Source: an uncultured Bacteroidales bacterium (GTDB lineage Bacteria > Bacteroidota > Bacteroidia > Bacteroidales > P3). Taken from it: a stretch of DNA of 9,033 bases. The stretch covers positions 1 to 9,033 of the forward strand of contig ONOZ01000259.1 of assembly GCA_900319595.1 (NCBI GenBank), read 5' to 3'. The notes beneath the pieces are model-generated. The model saw nothing but the letters and a program-made list of their open reading frames with translations, was not told where the DNA came from and ran no database searches. Shown here piece by piece: positions 1 through 5,095 of this stretch (within the stretch, counting starts at the first letter, position 1; each line of letters opens with the position of its first letter). The position numbers were made by a program, and so were the translations under genes.

Positions 1-3
1 CTC

Positions 4-66
4 TTTTTAGTGAAACATAAATTCTTTTTAGTGGAAAATCTATTTTTTGTTGTGGAAAATAACGTG
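4..66. repeat. Three diverged 21-bp tandem units at the start of the array
   Basis: Three consecutive 21-bp units start at 4, 25 and 46. The first two share TTTTTAGTG followed by an A-rich stretch, and the second and third share GTGGAAAAT (31-39 and 52-60). Two further 21-bp units beginning ATTACT follow at 67 and 88. The phase matches the 7-bp periodicity of the rest of the array. Confidence 0.65.
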
Positions 67-160
67 ATTACTGTAATTTTTGGTGTGATTACTAAAAAAA
101 ATAAATTTTTTAGTGAAAAAATGAAAATTTTCTTTGTAATTACAAAATTTATTCCTTTAT

Positions 161-191
161 TACGCGCGCGCGTATCATTATATATATACAC
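161..191. other. Perfect CG palindrome followed by an alternating TA tract
   Basis: TACGCGCGCGCGTA at 161-174 is a perfect 14-bp palindrome holding (CG)5, inside sequence that is otherwise nearly 80% A+T. A (TA)5 tract follows at 179-188, with purine-pyrimidine alternation running on to 191. Such tracts can form Z-DNA or cruciforms under negative supercoiling; that is general knowledge of DNA structure, and any role here is inference. It is the only GC-rich spot in the first 480 bases. Confidence 0.6.
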
Positions 192-217
192 CATTTCTCA
201 AATCACTACTTTTTTTG

Positions 218-333
218 CTGTAATACGTGTTTTTTTTAATGTAGATTTTTAGTTGATTTCTGTAATACGTGTTTTTTTTAATGTAGATTTTAAATTTTTT
301 GCTGTAATATGTGTTGTTTTTTCTGTAATTAGA
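218..333. repeat. 42-bp-period tandem repeat, two near-perfect copies and a decayed third
   Basis: The 32 bases at 218-249 are identical to those at 260-291, an offset of 42 bp (six heptamer units). A third, diverged copy begins at 302, again 42 bp on, with CTGTAATATGTGTT. The identity of the first two copies in an otherwise degenerate array points to a recent duplication, probably by slippage or unequal exchange. The TAG at 250-252 lies in the spacer between copies one and two. Confidence 0.85.
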
Positions 334-361
334 AAAATTTGTTGTAAATTTGCTGTCGTAA

Positions 362-441
362 TTACTGAAATTCGTAAATTGGTTACTGAAATTCGTAAAT
401 TGAATACAGTAATTAGTAATTTGAATACAGTAATTAGTAAA
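362..441. repeat. Two pairs of 21-bp tandem repeats just upstream of yicC
   Basis: TTACTGAAATTCGTAAATTG occurs at 362-381 and again at 383-402, a 21-bp offset. GAATACAGTAATTAGTAA then occurs at 402-419 and 423-440, again 21 bp apart. In the forward frame these read as the heptads TEIRKLV, TEIRKLN, TVISNLN and TVISKLK. The array fades into A-rich sequence by about 451-470, some 25 bp before the yicC start codon. Confidence 0.85.
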
Positions 442-492
442 TTAAAAACAGAAAAAAAATTAAAAAATACATAAATTAAAACACCTAGTACT

Positions 493-1359
493 ATGAAATC
501 AATGACTGGTTTTGGTAAAAGTTCTGCTAAATTTGAAAACAAAATTATCAATGTAGAAATCAGAACGCTCAATGCTAAACAAATTGACATCAATACTCGA
601 ATCCCGAATCTCTATAGAGAAATAGATTTGAAGATTCATGACATTATCAAACAGAAACTTGAACGCGGTAAAATTGATTGTGTAATCACCACCACCAATG
701 CTGAAAATAACGCCACCATTACTCTAAATAAAGAACTCTTTATACAATATTATAAGCAGTTATCTCAAATCGCTGAGGAGATTTCTGCAGATAAAACACT
801 CCTGCCTTACTACATTCTGATGCGTGAAGATGTTAATGCAACCGTTGCTGAAACCCTATCTGAAAATGAAGTAAATACCGTATTGAATTGTGTAACCGAC
901 GCACTCAATGAAGTAGAAAATTTTAGAATTACTGAAGGTATCGCCCTAAAATCTGCATTCAATAACCACATTTCTGTAATCGAAAAATTATTAACTGATA
1001 TCGAACCATTCGAAAAAGGTAGAATCGAACGTATTAGAGAAAAAATTTTAGCCAGATTTGAAGAAATAACAACCATTACTGTAGATGAAGCACGCTTTGA
1101 ACAAGAAATTATTTTTTATCTTGAAAAGCTTGACGTGACTGAAGAAAAAATTCGACTGAATCAACACATCAATTACTTGAAACAATGTATAAATTCAACG
1201 GATCCTGTAGGTAAAAAACTGATGTTTGTATCCCAGGAAATAGGTAGAGAAATCAATACTTTGGGTAGTAAAAGTAATGACGCAAATATTCAAAAAATTG
1301 TAGTGATGTTTAAAGACGAATTAGAGAAAATTAAAGAACAAGCAGCAAATGTTCTATAA
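493..1359 (+). CDS. yicC: YicC family protein (putative endoribonuclease)
   Basis: YicC is a widely conserved bacterial protein. In E. coli it has been described as an endoribonuclease acting on RNA, including small-RNA turnover. The 288-aa product matches the family length (E. coli 287 aa). It opens with the signature MKSMTGFGK of the YicC N-terminal domain (roughly residues 1-155). The C-terminal DUF1732-type domain ends in the hallmark block at about 241-288, with QEIGREINTLGSKSND and then DELEKIKEQ. The ATG at 493 is preferred because family members have two or three residues before the MTGFG motif, and the internal ATG at 502 would remove these. No Shine-Dalgarno sequence is visible. The upstream region is the heptamer repeat array, and I found no TAnnTTTG box there. 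It is the only rightward gene in the window and converges on folA with a 16-bp gap and no clear terminator hairpin. In many Bacteroidetes, as I recall, yicC is followed by gmk; here it is not. No signal peptide or membrane segment, so cytoplasmic. Confidence 0.93.
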   Translation: MKSMTGFGKSSAKFENKIINVEIRTLNAKQIDINTRIPNLYREIDLKIHDIIKQKLERGKIDCVITTTNAENNATITLNKELFIQYYKQLSQIAEEISADKTLLPYYILMREDVNATVAETLSENEVNTVLNCVTDALNEVENFRITEGIALKSAFNNHISVIEKLLTDIEPFEKGRIERIREKILARFEEITTITVDEARFEQEIIFYLEKLDVTEEKIRLNQHINYLKQCINSTDPVGKKLMFVSQEIGREINTLGSKSNDANIQKIVVMFKDELEKIKEQAANVL

Positions 1360-1375
1360 AATTTACTCCGCACTG

Positions 1376-1870
1376 TTATTTGCGAGATAATATAAGAAAT
1401 TGGTATTGTAAATTCTGTTTTTCGTCCGTTAATATCTCACTTTCGCTTTCTATTTTCCACTCTTTATCATCTATTTTGGGGAAAAACGTGTCGGCATTTG
1501 AGTACTTAGCGAATACCTTTGTGATATAAAGTTTATCGCATATGGGAAGAAATTCTTTATATATGCTTCCACCGCCAATAATAAACACTTCATTTTCGTA
1601 TTGTGGCAAATTGTGGATTTCTTTCGTGTTATGCAGAACCCTAACACCCTCAAAAACAAAATCTTTATTAGAAGTTATTACAATATTTTCTCTTTTAGGT
1701 AAAGGTTTTACTTGTAATGATTCCCAAGTTTTTCTACCCATTACAACAGGATGTCCTTTCGTTGTATTTTTGAAGTAAATCATATCGTCATGTAGGCTCC
1801 ATAATAAATCGCCATCACGACCTATTGCATCATCTTCGGCAATTGCTACAATTATATTAAACTTATTCAT
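1376..1870 (-). CDS. folA: Dihydrofolate reductase
   Basis: FolA reduces dihydrofolate to tetrahydrofolate with NADPH and so regenerates the cofactor oxidised by ThyA. The 164-aa product has the normal single-domain length. Visible hallmarks are the N-terminal NIIVAIAEDDAIGRDGDLLW (residues 5-24), the substrate-binding acid Asp29 five residues after Trp24 (equivalent to E. coli Asp27), the cofactor-site GRKTW (45-49), and the nucleotide-binding glycines FIIGGG (96-101). A His (residue 27) stands where E. coli has the Pro of its WNLP motif. I start at the ATG of 1868-1870, giving MNKFNIIV, instead of an in-frame TTG two codons upstream at 1876, because the ATG fits the family N-terminus. There is no Shine-Dalgarno sequence. 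It lies 28 bp downstream of thyA on the same strand with no promoter seen between them, so it is probably cotranscribed, and it converges with yicC. Confidence 0.96.
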   Translation of the reverse strand: MNKFNIIVAIAEDDAIGRDGDLLWSLHDDMIYFKNTTKGHPVVMGRKTWESLQVKPLPKRENIVITSNKDFVFEGVRVLHNTKEIHNLPQYENEVFIIGGGSIYKEFLPICDKLYITKVFAKYSNADTFFPKIDDKEWKIESESEILTDEKQNLQYQFLILSRK

Positions 1871-1898
1871 ATGCAATTCAGATTATAGATTATTTATA

Positions 1899-2693
1899 CT
1901 ACACAGCAACTTCGGCTTTTATGTGAGGGTGGTATTGATAATTGTCTATAAGAATATCTTCGTACGTAAAATCGTAAATATTCTTGATGTTTGGGTTTAG
2001 TTTTAAGGTAGGGAGAGTATAAGGTGTGCGTGTAAGTTGCAATTTAGCCTGCTCTATGTGATTTGAATACAAATGTGCGTCTCCAAAAGTATGAATAAAA
2101 TCGCCACAATTCAAATTCGTAACCTGGGCAGTCATAGCAAGTAATAAAGCATAGGAGGCAATATTGAAAGGTACGCCAAGAAATACATCTGCAGAGCGTT
2201 GATACAATTGAAGCGATAATTTACCCTCGCTAACATAGAATTGAAACATACAATGACAAGGAGGAAGTGCCATTTCAGAAATTTGAGCAACATTCCACGA
2301 ATTAACAATTAAGCGTCTAGAGTCGGGTGTTTTTTTTATTTGGTCAATAACTTCGGAAATTTGGTCAATAAATCCTCCATTTTTGGTATCCCAGTGTCGC
2401 CATTGGTGTCCATATACAGGTCCTAAGTTGCCATTATCGTCAGCCCACTCGTCCCAAATCGTAACCTTCTTGTCGTGCAAATACTTTATGTTAGTATCGC
2501 CTTTTAAAAACCAAAGCAATTCATGAATTATACTTCGTGTGTGAAGTTTTTTTGTAGTCAAAAGTGGAAATCCTTCATTTAAATTGAATCGCATTTGATA
2601 TCCGAAAACACTTTTAGTACCAGTACCCGTTCTGTCGGTTTTCGTTTCTCCATTATCAAGTATATGCTGTAATAAATCTAAATATTGTTTCAT
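1899..2693 (-). CDS. thyA: Thymidylate synthase
   Basis: ThyA makes dTMP from dUMP using 5,10-methylene-tetrahydrofolate as both one-carbon donor and reductant, releasing dihydrofolate for FolA. From the ATG at 2691-2693 the protein begins MKQYLDLLQHILDNG and is 264 aa, exactly the E. coli length. This choice puts the catalytic cysteine (motif PPCHCMFQF) at residue 146 and the phosphate-binding Arg of DRTGTGT at residue 21, both as in E. coli. An in-frame TTG 24 bp upstream (2717) would add an atypical extension and would overlap the proposed promoter. Other family blocks are ELLWFLKGDTN, WDEWAD, QLYQRSADVFLGVPFNIASYALL and the C-terminal AEVAV. A TAnnTTTG promoter element lies 22 bp upstream, so thyA-folA probably forms its own transcription unit downstream of tcdA. 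Cytoplasmic and intact. Confidence 0.98.
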   Translation of the reverse strand: MKQYLDLLQHILDNGETKTDRTGTGTKSVFGYQMRFNLNEGFPLLTTKKLHTRSIIHELLWFLKGDTNIKYLHDKKVTIWDEWADDNGNLGPVYGHQWRHWDTKNGGFIDQISEVIDQIKKTPDSRRLIVNSWNVAQISEMALPPCHCMFQFYVSEGKLSLQLYQRSADVFLGVPFNIASYALLLAMTAQVTNLNCGDFIHTFGDAHLYSNHIEQAKLQLTRTPYTLPTLKLNPNIKNIYDFTYEDILIDNYQYHPHIKAEVAV

Positions 2694-2714
2694 GGTTTTG
2701 TATAAAATTTTATG

Positions 2715-2722
2715 CAAAGATA
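2715..2722 (-). promoter_or_regulatory. Candidate Bacteroidetes -7 promoter element for thyA-folA
   Basis: On the minus strand the bases read TATCTTTG, a match to the Bacteroidetes sigma(ABfr) -7 consensus TAnnTTTG, ending 21 bp before the thyA ATG. This would give a short leader of about 15 nt. No good TTTG -33 box was found at the usual distance. An 8-mer with four fixed T residues occurs often by chance in AT-rich DNA, so the support rests mainly on position. Confidence 0.45.
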
Positions 2723-2771
2723 AAAAAAAATTAAATATTAGGTAAGGAATGAGGACTATTTCATAATATTA

Positions 2772-3548
2772 TTATAGAATACTATCTTTGTTTTCTTTTT
2801 TGTTGGCGTAATATTTTTTATCTTTAACTCTTTTGTAACTTTCCATACCTATTATTTCCCGTATTACGACACTTGCAGTCGTTAGTCCGAAGATTGCTGG
2901 CATATAAGATATTGTTCCTATTATCGTTCGCTTATTTTCAGTTTTTTCTTCTATAATACAATCCTTTGAAACCTTTTCCGAAGAGAATACCGCTACAATT
3001 CCCTCATATATTCCTTGTTTATGTAGTAGTTTTCTAATATGATGTGCTAGCGGACACTGAAAAGTCTGGCTTATGTCTGTAACTCTAATTAACGAAGGGT
3101 CAAATTTGCCACCACTTCCCATAGAAGAAACAACTTTTATCTTCCTTTGATAGCAGTGTATCAATAAAAAAACTTTTGGAGATAAGGTGTCAATGGCGTC
3201 AATTACCCAATCGGGGTGGTATCTGTCTAACAACTCGGGCATTCTTTCGTCTCGGATATATTCGTTGATAGCAACAACTTCGCAATCTGGGTTAATGTCT
3301 TTCAATCTTTGATACATAATCTCAGCCTTACTCTTTCCTATGGTAGAATGCAACGCAACAAGTTGTCGATTTACGTTGCTCTCACTCACAATGTCGCCAT
3401 CGAAAATTATAACTTTCTTTATTCCAGCACGAACTATTGCTTCCGCAGCGTATGCACCAACACCACCTAAACCAGCAACCATAACGCAAGCATTTTGTAA
3501 CTTTGTCAAATTATCTTGTCCTAATAAAAGTAAAGTTCTCTCTAACAT
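2772..3548 (-). CDS. tcdA: tRNA threonylcarbamoyladenosine dehydratase (TcdA/CsdL)
   Basis: TcdA is an E1-like (ThiF/MoeB superfamily) enzyme that uses ATP to dehydrate the t6A modification at position 37 of ANN-decoding tRNAs into cyclic ct6A. The 258-aa product has the Rossmann nucleotide-binding motif GLGGVG at 26-31, the adenylation residues NRQ at 60-62, IGKSKAEIM (70-78), and VIDAID at 115-120. Its middle block, GSGGKFDPSLIRVTDISQTFQCPLAHHIRK, spans 144-173 and matches the TcdA pattern rather than MoeB or ThiF. No zinc-binding paired CxxC motifs of MoeB type are seen, which supports TcdA. The C-terminus has the usual PAIFGLTTASVVIREI hydrophobic segment (217-232), which is part of the fold and may touch the membrane in some relatives. 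The start is fixed by an in-frame stop two codons upstream, which is the rnhB stop codon. It lies 3 bp after rnhB in the same frame, so the two are almost certainly cotranscribed. Confidence 0.93.
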   Translation of the reverse strand: MLERTLLLLGQDNLTKLQNACVMVAGLGGVGAYAAEAIVRAGIKKVIIFDGDIVSESNVNRQLVALHSTIGKSKAEIMYQRLKDINPDCEVVAINEYIRDERMPELLDRYHPDWVIDAIDTLSPKVFLLIHCYQRKIKVVSSMGSGGKFDPSLIRVTDISQTFQCPLAHHIRKLLHKQGIYEGIVAVFSSEKVSKDCIIEEKTENKRTIIGTISYMPAIFGLTTASVVIREIIGMESYKRVKDKKYYANKKENKDSIL

Positions 3549-3551
3549 AAT

Positions 3552-4190
3552 TTACGTATTTGAGATGTTATCATAATCAAATAACGAACGCTCTTCTAAA
3601 AGATTGAATGAAAGCCGATGCAATGGAGTAGTCCCAAATTCTTTTATGGCCAATCTATGCTCCTTTGTGGGATAGCCTTTGTTTTTTTGCCAATTATATG
3701 TAGGATATTGCTGTGCAAGTTTAATCATGGCGTCATCTCTATAAGTTTTTGCCAAAATAGATGCTGCTGCTATGGACATAAACTTGGAATCTCCTTTAAT
3801 TATTGTTTTAAATGGAATTGTTGTATCAGTATGAAAGCGATTGCCATCAATTAAAAGGAATTCTGGTTTGATTTTCAATTTTTTTACAGCCCTATTCATC
3901 GCAAGAATTGAGGCTTGGAGTATATTTATTTTGTCAATCTCAATATTAGTTACTTCACAAACAGAATATGCCAAAGCGTTTTGTTCTATGATTGGACGCA
4001 ATTCTCTTCTTTGTTTGTCGGTTAGTTGTTTGGAGTCGTTCAATAGAGAATTATCAAAATTTTTTGGCAATATTACTGCTGCAGCAAAAACACTCCCCGC
4101 AAGACAACCACGACCTGCTTCATCAACACCACATTCCAATAAATCTTTATTTAAATATGGTTTCAAAGGCTCAAATTTCTTTAATGCCAT
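3552..4190 (-). CDS. rnhB: Ribonuclease HII
   Basis: RNase HII cuts RNA in RNA-DNA hybrids and starts ribonucleotide excision repair by nicking 5' of single ribonucleotides in DNA. The 212-aa product is of normal length. The catalytic acids are Asp23 and Glu24 in the DEAGRG motif (23-28), Asp115 in LLIDGN, and Asp152 in SILAKTYRD. The family blocks LNDSKQLT (50-57) and KGDSKFMSIAAASILAKTYRD (132-152) and the late GYPTKEH are also present. It uses the GRG-type substrate loop of RNase HII, not the RNase HIII version, and lacks the long N-terminal TBP-like domain of HIII. The start is the ATG at 4188-4190; no Shine-Dalgarno sequence. It sits 22 bp after purQ and 3 bp before tcdA, consistent with a purQ-rnhB-tcdA operon. 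Intact. Confidence 0.96.
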   Translation of the reverse strand: MALKKFEPLKPYLNKDLLECGVDEAGRGCLAGSVFAAAVILPKNFDNSLLNDSKQLTDKQRRELRPIIEQNALAYSVCEVTNIEIDKINILQASILAMNRAVKKLKIKPEFLLIDGNRFHTDTTIPFKTIIKGDSKFMSIAAASILAKTYRDDAMIKLAQQYPTYNWQKNKGYPTKEHRLAIKEFGTTPLHRLSFNLLEERSLFDYDNISNT

Positions 4191-4212
4191 TGAATGATTT
4201 GTAACCTAAGTG

Positions 4213-4905
4213 TTACCTAACAAAATTTTTGATTAACGAATCAAACAATGCTTTTCCGTCCGTATTGCCTAATTCACCGTCCGCACAACGCTCAGGGTGA
4301 GGCATCATTCCAAAAACATTCTTTGTCTTATTTGTAATTCCAGCAATATTTTCTACACTTCCATTAGGATTACTTTCAGGTGTAATTTCGCCTTTGTCAT
4401 TACAATATCTAAACAAAACTTGTTCGTTATCGTTCAATTTTTTCAACGTATCTTCGTACGCAAAGTATCTACCCTCGCCGTGTGCAATAGGAATGCTTAA
4501 CGCTTTACCCTTTTCAACGTCTTTTGTAAAGATAGTACTATTCGTTTGTGGTGCAATGAACTGATTATGACAAATAAATTTTTGATTATTATTGTGAAGT
4601 AGAACACCTTCTAATAAGCCACTTTCGCAAAGTATTTGAAACCCGTTGCAAACTCCCAATACCAATCCTCCTTTGTTTGCGAAATCAACTACACTTTTCA
4701 TTATAGGAGAAAGTTTCGCAATAGCACCCGAGCGAAGATAATCCCCATAAGAAAATCCTCCAGGGAGAATTATCATATCACAATTTTGTAAGTCGCTTTC
4801 TTTGTGCCACAAATTCACAACTTCTTGTTTTTCTATATTTTTTAGTACATAGTACATATCATGGTCGCAATTGGACCCAGGAAAAGTAACAACTCCAAAT
4901 TTCAT
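4213..4905 (-). CDS. purQ: Phosphoribosylformylglycinamidine synthase glutaminase subunit
   Basis: PurQ hydrolyses glutamine and passes ammonia to PurL, which with PurS converts FGAR to FGAM in step four of purine synthesis. The 230-aa protein is a stand-alone class I (triad) glutamine amidotransferase. It begins MKFGVVTFPGSNCD, carries ILPGGFSYGDYLRSGAIA (46-63), the nucleophile Cys86 in LGVCNGFQIL, and His203 and Glu205 in MMPHPER to complete the triad. The length equals that of separate PurQ, so it is neither a fragment nor the C-terminal domain of a large single-chain PurL. The genome should therefore also encode PurS and small PurL, which are not in this window. A TAnnTTTG element lies 26 bp upstream, making purQ the likely first gene of purQ-rnhB-tcdA. 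Start ATG at 4903-4905; only a weak GAAG lies upstream. Confidence 0.97.
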   Translation of the reverse strand: MKFGVVTFPGSNCDHDMYYVLKNIEKQEVVNLWHKESDLQNCDMIILPGGFSYGDYLRSGAIAKLSPIMKSVVDFANKGGLVLGVCNGFQILCESGLLEGVLLHNNNQKFICHNQFIAPQTNSTIFTKDVEKGKALSIPIAHGEGRYFAYEDTLKKLNDNEQVLFRYCNDKGEITPESNPNGSVENIAGITNKTKNVFGMMPHPERCADGELGNTDGKALFDSLIKNFVR

Positions 4906-5095
4906 ATCTACTTCAATTTTAATTACAACTGCAAAAATACAAAAATTATTTCAAATTATATATAAAATATGATAAAAAGGTGAAATCATATGTATCTACA
5001 ATATAATCAGAGGTAAAAAAAACTAAAAAAAATTAAAACTTGGATTGCGTTCATACAATATAATTATTGTGAAATGTGGATTGAAGTAAATCTTT
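4906..5095. other. AT-rich intergenic gap between the core genes and the restriction operon
   Basis: This 190-bp gap separates the purQ start from the res stop codon. It holds the purQ promoter candidate (4932-4939). It also holds a direct repeat, ACAATATAAT, at 4998-5007 and 5055-5064; the second copy forms a weak 6-bp inverted repeat with a 4-base loop (ACAATA at 5055-5060, TATTGT at 5065-5070). That stem is all A/T but for one pair and has no U-tract on the res side, so I do not call it a terminator. No tRNA, IS end or clear attachment site is visible. Confidence 0.6.
4932..4939 (-). promoter_or_regulatory. Candidate Bacteroidetes -7 promoter element for purQ
   Basis: The minus strand reads TATTTTTG, matching TAnnTTTG, 26 bp before the purQ ATG. 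A minus-strand TTTG lies at 4952-4955, but only 12 bp further upstream, closer than the roughly 19 bp usual between the -33 and -7 boxes. If real, it would drive purQ-rnhB-tcdA. I found no purine-type riboswitch fold in the short leader. Confidence 0.4.

Larger units (their letters stand above)
1..474. repeat. Degenerate heptanucleotide tandem array (7/21/42-bp period) filling the yicC upstream region
   Basis: This gene-free stretch is about 78% A+T and is built from variants of a 7-bp unit, roughly YWGTAAT (examples: CTGTAAT, CAGTAAT, TAGTAAT). Counting by hand, 32 of 63 G residues between 1 and 480 fall at positions equal to 3 modulo 7 (10, 31, 52, 66, 73, 87, 115, 136, 164, 220 and so on to 451). 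About 18 of 42 C residues fall at 1 modulo 7. From 367 to 437 there is a G every 7 bp without a miss. The phase holds across the whole stretch, so net insertions or deletions that are not multiples of 7 are absent or compensated. Because three 7-bp units make seven codons, the region also reads as heptad-like peptide: the forward frame from base 1 to 474 has one internal stop, TAG at 250-252. I see no ribosome binding site or recognisable domain, so I treat it as non-coding repeat rather than as two small genes. Similar AATTACG-type heptamers, giving NYELRIT-like translations, are known to me from Bacteroidetes and cyanobacteria; kinship with those is inferred. Confidence 0.8.

Noticed and set aside
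1..474. A CRISPR array
   Set aside because: The repeats are adjacent 7/21/42-bp units without unique spacers of regular length, and no cas gene is present.
249..593. A 114-codon open frame on the minus strand spanning the array and the start of yicC
   Set aside because: It overlaps the conserved yicC N-terminus, and its sequence is the antisense reading of the heptamer repeats; the openness follows from the repeat, with no domain or start signal.
1360..1375. A bidirectional terminator between yicC and folA
   Set aside because: The gap is only 16 bp and the best stem (CGCA/TGCG) is four pairs and runs into folA.
1871..1876. TTG start for folA giving two extra residues (and the similar TTG for thyA at 2717)
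   Set aside because: In both genes a downstream ATG gives the family N-terminus and, for thyA, the exact E. coli length and Cys146 numbering.
2339..2371. Direct repeat TTTGGTCAATAA with 21-bp offset inside thyA
   Set aside because: It encodes IDQISEVIDQI, where thymidylate synthases normally have IDQI-x-x-V-x-x-Q, so it is explained by the protein and not linked to the upstream array.
4201..4216. GTAAC/GTTAC inverted repeat between purQ and rnhB as an attenuator or terminator
   Set aside because: Only five base pairs with no T-tract, in a 22-bp gap inside a likely operon.
5055..5070. Inverted repeat ACAATA-TAAT-TATTGT as a terminator for the res operon
   Set aside because: The stem is short and has only one G-C pair, there is no T-tract after it on the transcribed side, and such palindromes are common in AT-rich sequence.
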